This document shows positions 25,472-39,900 of a stretch of 64,000 nucleotides of DNA, piece after piece. The stretch spans positions 868,001 through 932,000 of the forward strand of contig JACATO010000333.1 of the NCBI GenBank assembly GCA_018389105.1. The letters run 5' to 3'. How positions within the stretch are numbered: the stretch's first letter is position 1; each line of letters starts with the position of its first letter. The DNA comes from Nautilus pompilius (Eukaryota > Mollusca > Cephalopoda > Nautilida > Nautilidae). A program made the position numbers and the translations under genes. Under the pieces are notes generated by a model. That model searched no databases. It saw nothing but the letters and a program-made list of their open reading frames with translations, and was not told the DNA's origin.

Positions 25472-28400
25472 TTTTTGCTAAAGGAAAACTAGTAATATTT
25501 AAAAAAAAAAACCCTTCTATACCATGTCCATCAAACAATTTTTAAAGAAAATCTGTCTGAAAGTAAAATTAAATCTTTTATAAAACAATCATTGATCATT
25601 TGAAATAAACCAACCATAAAGATTTAAATTGTAGCTCATCAGTAATAACTATACTAGATTTTCAAAGCACATGTTGATAATATCATTATAAAAGAAAAAT
25701 TGCAGCTTTAGTTATCGTATTTGTTAGTTATTTTTCTCTTCCTAAGTTGTAATAAACAAGCAATTTCCATAAAGAAAATTGTAGACTGTTGTTAAAACTA
25801 TTGTTAAGATGTAATGAATTTTCTCAATTTAAAAATTAAATAGGATCAATGCAAAATATATATAATCAAACAAGTAATTCTTCTCTTAAAGACTGTTATA
25901 TTTTACTCTTTCAGCTCAGAAAGAGTAAAATTTAGATATTCATAAATACACTTTCATTTGCTGAGGTTAGTAAGCCAATTTATTAAAACTGATATGCTAT
26001 GCCAAGTGACATTTGCTTCCATTACAAAAATACATTCTTTTCTCCCTAGCAGGGAAATACAAATCATAGGCAAAGTTTCCCTAAACACCTTTACTTGTTG
26101 AAGCAACAATAAATACAAAATCTCAGGATCCCTGTTGCATGATTTATGAGGACCCCCATGAAAGGGATTTCCTTATGTTCACAGCTAATGCCATAGGATC
26201 TGCTACAAAGAATCCCCATCTATCACAGCAAGGAGATGAAAAATTACCTTCTATCCAACCTCATTTGGCTAGCAGGGATTTTCAAGGGAATCCAGTCCAA
26301 AAACACTTGTTTTAACAGCTTAGTTTGCCACATACAAATGATGAATAGTGGGGGATTTTGTTTGAGTCATGGCAGGTCACCACTTTGGAGGTCAGAAGCT
26401 AAAGGGAATTAGAGCTGGTGCTAAAATAGGAGGCCAAGTAAAAGAGAAAACAATAAATTGGACTCACTTGCCTTATCCTCCCCTCCCCACATACACAGCC
26501 ACTCCCAATACAAAAGTGTCCAGTTTGTACAATTTTGTTGTTAAAAACTGCTATTATGTAATTATTTTCGGGTCACATACAAAAAAAAAAAAAATCTAAG
26601 ATTAGTAATTTTGACAAATAATCATTTTACATGGTTTATAATAATCATAGAAAGATAAAATACTAAAAGAAATGAAGCCATAGTTAAAAACAAAGCATAT
26701 AAGTTATTTAAATGGGTTTTCATTTAAATCCTATATAAATTCCCAACTGTAGTATATCACACAGCTTAGTGTGTATTGGTTATTATTTTTGCATATGAAA
26801 ATTACAGTTACATATATTCAAGTCATTCTTAACTTATCAAAACTAATATTAAGTTATCATAGCCACTAAAAAATACCATATAGACAATTTGTATATTTCT
26901 ACCCTAAACTACAAACTGTACTACTGTTTTGTTAAAAGAAAAAAAAAAAAAACTTTCATGTGGTGTGGCATCTTAACACAAGTAACAGTTAAATTGGCTA
27001 GGTGCCCAGGTATCTTAAAAAGACAATTAAAAAAAAAAAATTTACATCTTAAACAGAATTTAAAATTTATAAAAAATTTTAATAAGTATCTTTAAATGTT
27101 CAACAATTCTGAAGTTGGCATTTCAAACCAACTTGACCCATGAAGTGTTGACAAAAGTTTAATCTACAGCATGACGACAACTAATCCGAGACAAAGTAAC
27201 CAATTAAAAATCTTTTTTACTGATGAAAATTGGTTGAGAAATTCTAAACTATCAGTTTTTATCTTTACTTTTACATAATCAAGAACTTTTTTTGGTGCTA
27301 TACTTTTTATCATATTTGCATGTATTAATGTGACAACAAAGCCTGGGTCAGCAGTTATTATCAGTTTGACCCTTACCAACTAATTAAAGTTAAACAGAAC
27401 AAGCTGTATGCAAGAGAGCCAGAGATTTAGAATATTGTGCAAGATGTTATGCACTAAACATGACTGAGAAGTCTATAATTTTCAAAAAATTATGCAACAA
27501 TCATTCCAAACTTAAAAAAGTGACCTTTTTTATTTTTAAAACCTATTTTCAAGTATAGAAAAATAAGTTTATAATTAGAAATCAAGGCCATTACAGTGAA
27601 TATTAAAAAAACAACAACACTATTTCTAGACGTTGAAGTCAAATTATCAAATGTTTACAGTTGTAATGATACTCAGAATTAGTAAATGTTAAAAAAAATA
27701 TCCTTAAATGGTTATTGAATTATGTAAAAAATTAATTTCTACCTGCTCTTATTTTTGAAGACTAAGTATCCATATTTCTTCTAACCAATTATGCCCCCTT
27801 ACAGAAAAAGTAAACTAATGGTTTTGTTTTAATTTTTATTTACATAATATTAAGATATAAAATCATCTAATATGAGCAAATTTCATTTCATTTTAACATT
27901 AGTTATATTTGCTCTTAAAATTAATGAAGAATTTTAAATTCTTGCTAGCTGTTTTATTATAGTAATTTATAAAATTATTTCAAAATGTCAAAGGAAAGGT
28001 GGGCTTATACTTCAAAATCCTGTAATTTTTTTCTTCATGTTAGAAAGGGCTAATACAGGTAATCTATTCAAGTATACAGTATTTATTTTCAAGTTTACAG
28101 AATTCAAAATGGGAATCTTAGAATAAGGAAAGATCTTTAGACATTAAATAACAACAAAAACAAAAATAATAATTATAAGTATCTCTTCCAGCAAAAAAGA
28201 TAAACAGAAAAGTAGTAATGAACACTTTAGATGACTTCCATCTATCTGGCTATCAAATACTTAAGTTATAATTATGTGATGGCTCATGTGATCCCTTTGC
28301 AAAATGTAAATTTTCCCCACCCCTGGTTTAGAAGACACTACTAAACATATAAAATCAGTAATGTGGAATATTGGTAAGAGAAATATAAATAAATATTTTG

Positions 28401-30718
28401 CTAGACAACTCCTGAAATCAGGGTATCAGTTAAAATTTTGGACATGATATGTAAAACTGCTGTCAGTCAGGGTAATCACAAATGAATGATCCCTTACAAT
28501 TCAGTGGTTCCTTTATGCCATTACAACAGATTTTTCTCCATTTCCTGGTTATTCATCAGGCAATGTTTAGTTAGTTTTTTCTTCTATAATCTGATTATCT
28601 CTCTAGTCTGTTTCCTGTCTATTTAGGTTCTGATTTGACCCCCTCCATCTCTCTTATCCCTTGAGCACAATACACAGATTAAAAAGGTAATTATCTGTCA
28701 CTTTCCATGTAGCTCTAAAAAACAAACCACAGATTCCTACATGAAAATAACCTGGAACTGTACATGATATCAATACCACAGTTAAACACCATGACTTTCA
28801 GCCAATTTTCCAGGATGATGCATACTTGTAAGCTAACCAGAGCCAGATTTCGCCAGTTATCAACAACTGCCATTCCCTAGGTCCACTAGCCTGTTTTAAA
28901 TATACATGCACTTTAAACCATAGTATACAGTTACACCCAAGTTATCAGTAAATTTTATAAGAAAAACTTAAGAGAAATAGATAAATAGATTACACAGTAT
29001 ATTTATGACTAAAGCCACTTAACACACTAACAAGATTTTTTTTTTTTTGGTTCCCAATAGATTCAGTATCCACTTTCAAAATCACAAACATTCTCAAATA
29101 TTTTAAAAAAAATAAGCACTTTAATTACTGATATTATTAATTCTCAACAATGAGACCTATAATGAAATTCCCTTTTAAATTTTTATTCTCACTTGCAAAC
29201 AATTGGAAATTAATGTTCTTATAGATCTCTTGTAACTAATGCCCATGATATCTGTCATCTCACAAATAGTTATGGAAATATTTTGTCAAGGTTCAAACTA
29301 CAGACTGTGTTATTACACAAATTCTACACAAAAAAAATTAATTTCCAACTATTCATTCAAGTGAATAAAAATTAAATTTCTTTGTTAATTTTAGAAAGGC
29401 TTTTAAATGAGGCAGATATAATTCATTTTAGATTTTCACCATTATTAAATGTTTATGAAGTCTCTTTCTTCCATCTTTTAAAGAAACATCAGCAACTAGA
29501 TGAAAATGAGTATCAACTGATAACAAATGTAATGCATCTTTTAGCCTTTGACTATGTAAGTCTTTTGGTAAATCAATGCTAATAAGTTTCCTTGCAGATA
29601 TTCATATATTAAGCTAATGAAGAAATGATATATTTGATATTTGTAACACTTGAAATGAAAAAAAAAAAAAATTTTGCTGTTGATAACTTTCAACCAAGAA
29701 CTAAATAAACTGTTTTTCTAACATATTTAAGAGAGTTTGTGCATTTGTTAGTCTTTCATGGCCAAACCGTAGCAACTATAAGTCCCAAATTTTGAGTAGG
29801 TCTTTAGAATCTGGGCAAAGTTTTAAGCTATCACACATTGGCCTAAAGTCTTTTTTTACCTGTGCACCATGTGGCATCCCAGCTAGTAACTAAATAATTT
29901 AAAATAAAGATTTCTGAATATCAGCATAATCCAAAAAATTATCAGAAAATTGTTTAGCTATGACTAGCAAATTTATGCTGATACTCTTGTAAAAGTCTAA
30001 GAATTTAAATCTTACTCAAAGAAACCAATAGAAGTTGAAACTATATGCAATGTTAATAATACTATATGGAACTGTCCACAGTAGAATTCTTCTTCCAATT
30101 TTTCAGGGATGTGATATCCTTTTCATATGACATGTCTATCAGGTTGAGAGGTCTCCCTTTACAAGACAAGACATTTTTAGGAATTTTTCAAGCAAATTTA
30201 TGACAGTCACTGAGTACCCTAGGTGAGTTGGCACGGAATGACCCTTAGATGATTCTCTTTAAAGATCTAGGCTAATTAGTGGATTCATATTTTTCTCAAG
30301 GTTTCATTATGCCACTTAACATTTTGAGTGAATTTAAATAGTGTAGCATTGTGGCCAAATTCAACTAGTTTTCTTCTTCCTCCAAAAGTGATACATCACC
30401 ACCACACCATAGGCATAACTTTGTACACCAACCAGTATTTTGGTTTTGTACCCAATTTCATGGCAACCCACATTAACCAAATTTATTATTTACAATAACA
30501 CTTTTTTTTTTGTTTCAAAATTGTAAATAACCCCACCCACCTATCTCAAGACTAAAAACAGAATTTAAGGCTTCTTTTTCACTGAATGATAATAAATTCA
30601 GTTTTAAAATTTGTTCATCTTTAATCTGGGGTAATGTTTCATTTACTGCCATTTTATTTTTTTCATTCACCCATCTCTACAAGAGAAACTGCAGTAGTGC
30701 CACAACTATCTGCTAGAG
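25472..30718. other. Mostly featureless; one hAT end
   Basis: Holds the solo hAT terminus at 28.3 kb and poly(A) runs. The segment 26.05-26.50 kb is less A+T-rich and non-repetitive, possibly a conserved non-coding element or unrecognised exon. At 29.7-30.5 kb the sequence looks like a decayed repeat of unknown type. Confidence 0.4.
28279..28325 (-). mobile_element. Isolated hAT-type terminal sequence
   Basis: Read on the minus strand from 28325, the sequence starts CAGGGGTGGGGAAAATTTAC, a canonical hAT-Charlie-like terminus. No transposase remains and no matching opposite end was found upstream, so this is a solo end or part of a small non-autonomous copy. Confidence 0.4.
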
Positions 30719-33462
30719 CAGGGACATTAAACATACGGCTCACAAGGCACTAATCACTTAAGATCAATCCCTTTTAAATTTGCTTATAAACAATTTTATT
30801 TCACACACAAAAATGTTTTTTAAAATCTTTTTAAAAAACAAACTTATGCAATCATCTGCTCTCCCATTTTCCTGCAAATTTATTTAAATTAAAAAGGTAC
30901 CATACATTTACAATGCCCATGCTGATGTGTGACTTGGGATGTGGTCCATTCATAAAAATGTTCTGGGCATGTTCTGGCTGTCCATTTCAAGGTGGTGGTG
31001 CAGACAGAACAGCAATGTCATTCAACATGGCTTCCACTGAAGTTGTGTGTTCAAGTGCAGCCAATGTGATGACCCTTTTTGCCACATCTGTTTTTACAGT
31101 ATGCTTGTGAAAATCAGAATGTTGTCATCTGATTCTAGTTCACTATCTGTAAACATTCCATCCAGTGTAACAGCAGCAAGAAAGTTGTTTTTGTTTGCCA
31201 TGTTGAAAAATTTACTTCTTGACCAATTTCATTCCATTTGTTCACTGTAAAAGAATGTCCATGAAGATTGCCTCTGTCATACAAGCCTGAAGGTATGATA
31301 AGTGATTTTTTTTAAATACATGGATAAGTAGGGTTGGGTAGCTGGCTTGCAGTCTCAATGTAAACTAATTTTGGCCAAAATTCTTTAAGACCATAATTTT
31401 CATTGTAAAAAAATTATCAATTTTTGTTACTGATCGAAATTTAAATAAAATTTCTATGAACCTAAAAAAAAAAAGTTTGAACACAGTGATATGGGGCAAT
31501 CATATCATTGTCAAAGAAAAGAAAAATAGATAAAGAATGTTGTGTGGTTTAAAAAAAGTGGAAAAATTTGTAGTTCTCAGTGGAAGTGAATGGAAAACCA
31601 ACTTGTTTGATTTGTACACAAGACACTAAAGAATAAAATGTTTGGCAACACTATGAAACTAACCATGAGAAATATGATAAACATAATGGAAAGTTACATA
31701 ATAACAAAATTTCTGAATTGGAAAAGTCATTGAAAAAGCAGCAGTCAGTTTTTAAAACTGCTCATCAAGTAAGTGAAGTTGCACTCAAGGCAAGCTACAT
31801 GATTGCCCATGAACTAGCTAGTTATGTCATCAAAACCCTTTCATTAGGGGAACTTTTTGAAGAAGCGCATGTTAATAGCTGCAGAATTAATCTGTCTGGA
31901 TAAACAGCAAGCTTTTACAAATAGAAGCCTCTCAAGAAACAGTTACAGATAGAATCAATGATTTATTTGAGAACCTTAACAGTAAACTCAAGGGAAAAGT
32001 TATTCCTTTGTTACATTTTTGGTTGCAATTGACAAGAGCATGGATGTAAGTGATCTGGCACAACTTGCAATTTGAATTCATGGTGTTGATAAAAATATGC
32101 ATAGAATAGTTTGTAGAATTGGTTCTGATGAAAGGAAACAGCAGGTAATGATGACATCTTCCACAGGTTGGTTGGAGTTCCAAACAAATTAGGTGTAGAC
32201 TGGGCACAAGCTATAAGTCTGGTTACAGACAGGGCTCCAAATATGGAGGAAAGAAAAACTATAGTTGCTGTAAAATTTTAAGGAAAAATTGCTAGCTACC
32301 AACCCACATCAGTTTTGTCATTTCTTGGCAACAAGAAGCTTTGTGTAGTAAAACCCTGAAAATGGATAATGTTATGGATGTGGTTATAAAAACAGTTAAT
32401 TTTATTAGAACAAGAAGTTTAAGCCACAGGCAATTTAAGTTTTCTGGAGGAAAGTGAAAACCACTATTGGCTGTTATATCATGATGAAGTTCACTGGCTA
32501 AGTCAGGGAGCTGTACTGAAACACTCCTACAAATTGAGTGATGAAATACTGTTGTTTATAGATCAGAAAGGAAAATGTGTGCCTGGATTCAGGATAATGA
32601 ATGGCTTCAAGATCTTGCTTTTATGGTAGATATTACAGGGCATCTGAATTGCCTCAACACAAAGATGCAAAGTCACAATAAAGCAGTGGCAGAATTTTAT
32701 GACAGCATTCATGCCTTCAAGATTAAATTTCAGCTTTGGAAGAAAGCAGCTTTCTGAGAGTAATTCGGCACATTTTCCCCATCTTTAAATCTCTACATAA
32801 TACAGCTGAGTCCCATTGTAATAGCTCTACAAAAAAGTATAGCAGCAAAATTTCAAAGCTAAAAAATGAATTCCAAGGTTTTCTGACCTTAAAACTCTTA
32901 AGAGATTATGCAATCTTCTGCAACCCATTTTCTGTCAATGTGCACAAGGTCTCAGAGGAGCCTCAGATGGAAATAATCGAGCTGCAGTGTGACACTATCT
33001 TAAAGGATAAGCTTTCCAATGTTGGTGTAAGCATATTTTATCAATACCTATCACCAAATTATCCAAGACTTTGAAGTCTTTTGCTTAAAATATTCTGTCC
33101 ATTTTCAGAACAACGTATATCTATGACAGCTCTTTTTTACAATGAACAAGTCAAAACTACTTCCTCAACTTACTGACAAAAAACTCTTGAATACAATCTT
33201 CAAGGTTGCCACAGCCCAGTCACTTGCTCCAAATTTTTATGCAAAGAGATGCAGGGTATCAAGAAGCAGCAGCAGTAGTAAATAAATATCATAAGTTGTA
33301 TAAGTGATTTTACTGCTGTTTTTTTTTTTTTAATATTGCTGATATCTAGCCTATGATTAATGTTTATGTATTGTGTATTTTGATAACTTATGGTACATAT
33401 GGGCTGACTGAAGTATATTTATTTCAGATTCAATTCGCCAAAGAAATAAGTTTGATACCCCA
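30719..33462 (+). mobile_element. hAT transposon copy with BED-finger transposase
   Basis: The left end CAGGGACATTAAAC (30719-30732) and the right end GTTTGATACCCCA (33450-33462) are degenerate inverted copies of a CAGGGGTATCAAAC-type hAT terminus. The flanking octamers TGCTAGAG (30711-30718) and TGCTAAAT (33463-33470) match at 6 of 8 positions, consistent with a decayed 8-bp target duplication. The 2.74-kb length suits this group. The plus-strand transposase inside is broken. Confidence 0.7.
31509..33278 (+). pseudogene. hAT transposase fossil, ZBED/GTF2IRD2-like
   Basis: The start codon is now TTG (31509), followed by SKKRKIDKECC as in the family. A BED zinc finger follows (VNGKPTCLICTQDTKE, then HYETNHEKYDKHNGKL). 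Next come LEKSLKKQQSVFKTAHQ, an ASYMIAHELASYVIKTLSLG helix, a DKSMDVSDLAQLAI block, a VTDRAPNMEERK block, LLYHDEVHWLSQGAVLKHSY (the conserved hAT HxEVRWLSRG motif with Arg changed to His), QDLAFMVDITGHLNCLN, and a C-terminal piece ending at 33278. Many in-frame stops and shifts are present. Order and spacing match the whole family protein, so this is a complete but dead copy. Confidence 0.85.
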
Positions 33463-33519
33463 TGCTAAATCTGCTCCATGAGGGACAAGCACATTCAATT
33501 TTGAGCGGGAAATCCTTCC

Positions 33520-33715
33520 TAAAACTCATTTTTAGATGTGGGAAGAAACTAGATTACCCAGAGAAAATGCACACAACTCTGAAAAAAATGGGGGGGGGGC
33601 AACAAGAAATCATGTTAGGGAGTTATGCCAAACTGACCCAAATCCAACCACAGATCAAACTCTGGGCCTCAACTTTGGCAGTCCAGCAGCTTAACCACTG
33701 GATCACCAGCAGCCC
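33520..33715 (-). mobile_element. tRNA-derived SINE copy
   Basis: On the minus strand the head has an A-box-like TGGTTAAGCTGCTGGACT (near 33701-33684) and a B-box-like GAGTTTGATCTGTGG (near 33665-33651). A central block TGTGGGAAGAAACTAGATTA (near 33537-33556, plus orientation) is shared with the SINE at 53.4 kb. It lies 50 bp beyond the end of the BED-finger hAT. Confidence 0.65.
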
Positions 33716-33719
33716 ATTT

Positions 33720-36700
33720 CTGTTTTATTTTATTAATAAAATATCAGATGAACTAAATTAAGAATTTTAAATGGTGAATTTGATATTTCAAATTTATGAT
33801 CTTAAAAGCTCTTAAATAATGTAATATATGATCTTATTTAATTACTTAGTGTTAAAAATAAGATAAATGTGGATTTAATCTTTTACGCATAGTTAAATAA
33901 TATCATCAAAATTCATTTTAAAGTGCTGCTAGTTTCTTTTCAAATCAACAACCTATCAAATATTAATGTTATTTTTTTCTCTTATCATTTTTAGAATTTA
34001 GTTGTTGCTGTAATTTTACATTTAAAATTTAGTCTAGTGGCTTAGTTTAGCTATAGGTAGAAACTACAAGACCCCTTGAATGGCCACTTTCACAGAGACT
34101 AATATAACACACAAAAAAAGCACTGCTATATTTGAAAAAGAAATACTGATTCATTATGTATCTTAAGTAATAAAACTAATTTTAAAAATTAATAAATTTA
34201 CAAAATGGTCAACATATCACAAAAACATTTATTTACTCAATGTAAATAAAAGATATATATATATATATATAAAGAATTGTTCAGTAAAAATAAGGTCATT
34301 ATTTTTATATGATACCTAAAATCCATTTTCTATAATGACAGAAAGGAATAAAAAATGAAATTGACCAAATTATAGCTACTAAAAATATCTCTACACCTAA
34401 ATGACAGCATAGCTTTGTATAAGAAAGTACTTTCTGAAATTCTGAACATGAAAGCAATGATAGAAATTTGCATACACCTCAACCTTTGTCCTATTAGCAT
34501 TGCCAATATATGACAACAGCAGAGAGAAAGAAAGAATAGTGATCAAGTCTGGTTCCTCAAACCATTTTTTTTTCTTTACTAAGAATATACAGACAAAAAA
34601 CTAAACTTCCCATAAGTACTTGCTATTTGTTTCTATCAGAGACCAAATTCAGAACTCTGCTACAGTTTCCAGAAAAGTTTCTGAAAACAAGAACTTGGCT
34701 GACTCTGCTACATTTAGAATCAAAACATGCTTAACAATTTCATTTTAACAGCATAGTTATAAAATGTAAAATTAAAGAGAATGCTATAATCCTAAGTCTT
34801 TTGCATGCTTTTACATAAATCAAGTTCATTTTTTTGTTGAATTTATGATCAAGATTCAAACAAAAAAACATCTTTCAACAATTACATTAAGTCGTAAATT
34901 CTAATAGTAAATAATAGTTAATTTTGGTCTGTTAAATGTCATCTAATTTCCTCTGCCAAAAGAATTTGACACTCATCGTGTTTCTTTGAATTCAAGTGGA
35001 TTCTGCTGAACATAAACGATTTCTAACTTGGTTTTGTTTTCTTATGACAATAACTTATTTAGATATAAAATAATCTAGGTTACTCACAAACAAGCTAACA
35101 GAGTATAACTTTTATTGGTCTTTTTATCACTGCACAAAGAGAAAGTTCAAGAATTATTATTTCATATGTAGAGCTAATTCTTTAACGCAAATTTATTTTA
35201 AAGAGAAAGCAGATTCTTGATTTCCTTAGTTTTCCTATTTGTTCAGAATGAACCTATTTTGGACCAATTTGGTTAACACACATGAGTTTATTGTTAATTT
35301 CCTGAGCAAGACAATTTTTGGTTAGCAGTCTTTTAGAAATGCACAAGTACAATATAATAAGCTGAAAAGAGAAACCATTAACTCAAAGGAATTTATAGAA
35401 CATCTTTAATTTTTTTAAGATAGTTATACAAATATAAATTTAAGCTTTAAATCATGTAATTTACAAAAATCAAAACCTATGCTTAACTTGTTATACATTT
35501 TTAATCTTCATTTTCTAGATATATATAACTTCAACTCCCTAACATTTTAATTTCCTAGTTGACACACTGAATTGGATTTTGTTGAAATAATTTTTATTGT
35601 CTATTTGTCCATTTATCTGGATTCCACTACTATAACATAACCAGTGTATGATTGAGTGAGCTAAAGATCAGAACAGAGCCAAATAATTCTGCAATATTCC
35701 ACTATCCAACAAAATCTGCTGCTGGCCAAATAAAAACAGGTCAATATTTTCAAAAGAAAAAAATATTAATGTTTTTCTCACATAGTAACTAAAAAAAAAA
35801 AAAATATGCACAATCTATTTATCAGTTTTTTTTTAATTTTACAAACAACTTTAATATCTCTGATATCTTTTGGAAACTAACCAATGAAAAATGTTTCTTT
35901 TAAATATAGAGCATCAATAAAGATCATTATCCTTTTAACCATCTTTGTTCCAAAAGATAACCATAACAAAAAATAATATGATGCAAAACAAAAATAATTA
36001 CATAATTTCATTATAATTTTTGTTCTTCAAACATCTCACATAAGCAGCATTGGAAACAACTATCTCAAGGACTTGAGGTTTTGGGTCCCATGACAATAAA
36101 CCAGATTTGGATGCATTAGTGTACACTGCTGCAAGTCCTGCAGACTTGTTAATTTTTATGAGTTGTACTGTGTAAAACAATCTACATCACTTGGGCTTTT
36201 CAATCCCACCAGTCCCAAGTAAATATTAACTGTAATAATCACAAATATGAAAAAAAAAAACAGGTCACAATCAGTCAATGATCATTTAAATAAACAAATT
36301 ATCAAACAAGCATTTAAATGATAACATGATTTGTTTGTTTATCCACTGAGTATCAAATTAACTGTAAAATCAATTTTAAAATTGCATCTGATTGTTGTAG
36401 AGTACTATTTCCTTTTGTTTCAATATTACAGTATATATGGTTATGTATTTTCACATTAGCAGTTATGTGCAAATTTAATTGAAAAATGTGGCATCTTGTT
36501 GTTTGTGTCATTAAAACTTGTAAACAAAAATTGATAAACATGTATGATCTTTTCTCTAAACAATTAATATACAACATCTCAGTGTAAACTTGATATTTCT
36601 TTCAAAAGATGTAAGCAATTAAACAAAAAAGACAGAGGTCAAAGTTTCATTCGATTGACAGTACAAAAATTCTTAAAAAGCATGAAAATTCTACTGCATT

Positions 36701-36970
36701 TACATAACATGAAGCTAATCTGGTTTCTGAGACTCAACATTTTGAAACAGACTGGTTTATTTTATTTTTTTTTTTTTTTTTTTAGTATGAAGTCCTTGGA
36801 CTCCTTTTGATAGTTATGAATCAAGAACTCTGAAAAATAACTAAGGAAACATACTCAGGATACATGCACAAATAATGATCATCTGCAACTGAGATGTATA
36901 CAATACATACACAATACTATGGCAGAAAATATACAAAAATAAAATGAATATGTTATACATTGTATTAGTA
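33720..36970. other. No supportable gene
   Basis: A+T-rich intronic or intergenic sequence with an (AT)n run. A minus-strand segment at 36.0-36.24 kb has an acceptor-like TTACAG and short open frames but no recognisable protein. Confidence 0.4.
34253..34271. repeat. (AT)n microsatellite
   Basis: About nine AT units in A+T-rich DNA. Confidence 0.85.
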
Positions 36971-36976
36971 TTTATT
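36971..36976 (-). terminator. AATAAA poly(A) signal
   Basis: This minus-strand AATAAA lies about 60 nt after the TAG of the putative three-exon gene. Confidence 0.4.
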
Positions 36977-39900
36977 TTTTAAACCATCTGCCATATATAT
37001 AGCATAACACCTCAATGTATGACCGGAATGTTGTTCTAAATATCCTTTAGCACTTTCCATAATTCATCCAAAGTGGGGTTTTTTGTCAGTTGATATTCTC
37101 GGTAGCAATATAACTCCACATGTCCTGATGACAACATTGTGGCTATTTTGCAGGCCAAGGCTCCACCCAAGATATCATTCTGAGTAAAAGGCAGGATGGG
37201 TGAAAATCTGCCTTTACCTGTTAGCCATCAGTATATATTAAAATTTTTTTTTTGCAGATGTCTGACACCCTTGTACTGATCCACTACTATGATTTATTGT
37301 AATGGTTGTACACTAACTGTTATACCAATCCCCATTTAAACAAACTATCATTGATTATTGCCAAACAGTTAAAACTTGGACTTATCTATAAGGAGTACCT
37401 CCAAATTTGGTCATCCCACTGTTTTCCTACTGCCCGTTTTAGTCTCTGTTTGGTTCCCCCTCCACAGTAAAGATTTTCAAGCAACTACACCCCCATTGAG
37501 ACTACTTCATGCTGTTACCATTCTTAAAGAAAGGTGAACACGTGACATTCAGATAAGTCATTGGCAAGATCTCTACTCTATTGGCTAATCTATCATGTAG
37601 AAAATATACTCTGAGGTACTTGACACTACTTTTGAAGTGTTTGGGTTTCCTCCCTTGACTATTTTTTTTTTATTACCAATAGAAAGTTTTGCATATCCTC
37701 CTCAGTCTCTTGCATACAGTTCCTGAAACATGAAGTTGAGCTACAACCTGCCACATGAAGTATCCATCACTAGCTAAGACTGATTATTCACATGCTTTTT
37801 GTCATATTTCCTTCCCAACAGATATAGTATTCACTGCACATGCACCACACCACAATGATATTGTTACCTATACTTTTGTAGTCCTGTGGGTATGAAAATT
37901 TCTGATTGTGATTGCTTGTCATGTGAGCAATGTAATATTTCAACACATGACTGTACTATGGAACATTTCATTTTTATACAAGGTAACAATTTATCATGTG
38001 AGATTTGCATTTTATACCCAGATTCTACTGTTTCCATAATTATTTCCAATACAGTACATAACAAACAGTTACTGACTAATATACCTAGTACGAGAGAATA
38101 TCTCCTAACTTTCAAATTGAATTCAAGGCTACCAAAACCAACCCAATTCTATAACATTTCAACAAAACTTCATAAAGAATGTATCAATAAGTCAATATTT
38201 GTTAATTTTTTGTCTTTTAAGCCAAGTATAAGAAGCTCCCAATAAAAAGCTTTGCACAAGTAAATGATACACATTTTCAAGCAATTCAAATTTTTCTACT
38301 TAGATTCTCTGAAATGTGAAGGTCTTTAGTTTCATTAGATATTAAAATTAATTCAAACAGGCAGCTAACAGGCTATAGAATCTTATTTTGATATATACAA
38401 TTTTAAAAGCTATGTAAGATTACTTTGATTTCCATAATTTCAATTAAAAAAAAAAATGCTGTATGCAGGATATAATCAGAAATTTTCATAAACAGTTATT
38501 GCTTTTCGAATCTTTCCTCTTAGCGGTGGATTTGACATTTCTACCATGAAAAATAAAAGGACTCCATATTTAATTGGAATTTTAAAAAAAAAAAAATCTT
38601 GCTCACAAACACTGAAGTAAGGCAGCAAAATAATGGCAACATGAGGGTAAAAAAGAGAAATGTTAATAATGAACTGACAGAAAAATATCCTAGCTAAGCT
38701 AAGGAAAACCCATTTTAATTTTTAGAGCACTATCTCATGGAAATAATTACAAACAGCAGCCGCTTTAAACTAATAATAATGGCAGAAAACAAACCTAGTA
38801 TCATAAAATGGAATCTGCTACAACAATTAATAATGGGTTACTAAGCTAACATTTTATTATTATTCATTGTTAAAATTATCTTCTATCAGTCTACTCCCAA
38901 AAGACTACGTTCTTCAGTACAACTAATGGAAGGATAACCTCCTGTCTGGTTACCAGCCTACCTAGCTGCTCCCTGACTCATACATACCCACACTGTATAT
39001 GGAGTATCAAACACACACACAACAATCCGTATTTATTCTTGACTTCCAATCTACTTTATCTCCCAAATTATATTTACAAAGTGCAGCTTGAACCCCACCC
39101 AAATGATTTTGGTCAAAATAAGCAAGTACAGATACATCAAAATCTCCAAAATTCCTGTATTCCCCACTCCCATCTTATACAGAAAAAGTAAATCAGTATG
39201 TGTTGTAAGTTTGGTTTTGCTGGCCAAAATGTTATGAAGAATGCAGCCCATCACCCACTGAGAGATAACCTTTATTTTGTATTTTTAAAAAAAAAGATGC
39301 ATTAAAAACACGCACGCACGCGTGTTTCGTTTAGATGTTTAAGATTACAAATAATTCTGAAATTAATATTTAAGATTTTTATGTCGTGTGTTACATACCA
39401 ATGTCTGCATAGTGATGTGCAATGTTGCATCAGTAAAAAAATAAAACCCGGTAAAGTAAAAACTTGGTAAAGTAAAACCCAGTAAAAGTAAAAAACTCAG
39501 TAAAGTTACCGGCAATTACCAGTAAAACCTGGTAAAATTCAGTAAAATTTCAAAAATGCTAGTTTTGTTCACATATTATGTCATATTTCACTGATTTATG
39601 TAGGTTTTCTAGTCATCAACAAAAACGAATATCGCAAGGAACTGATTCTGTAGAAGTTAACTTTGATCATGAAATGGACAATCTCTTGCCAGCGTGTATT
39701 GTCTGCGCTTCTATGAGGGCAGCAGAAAGCCGCTGGGGGCCGGTGATGCAAGTGCGAGTTACTGTAGAGGCCTATGATGCAACCAGAAATGCCTGCCGTG
39801 AGAGACAAGCCTGCGGAGCATTGGCGGGAGGGGGGGGGGAGAGGGCTATAACACATCACTCTGTGAAACTTCAAGTGTGCTTAATATTCGGATTTGCTGT

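Noticed and set aside
35998..36240. Minus-strand segment with acceptor-like TTACAG and short open frames
   Set aside because: Two frames compete, each with an early stop; no poly(A) signal or partner exon fits, and the peptides are unrecognisable.
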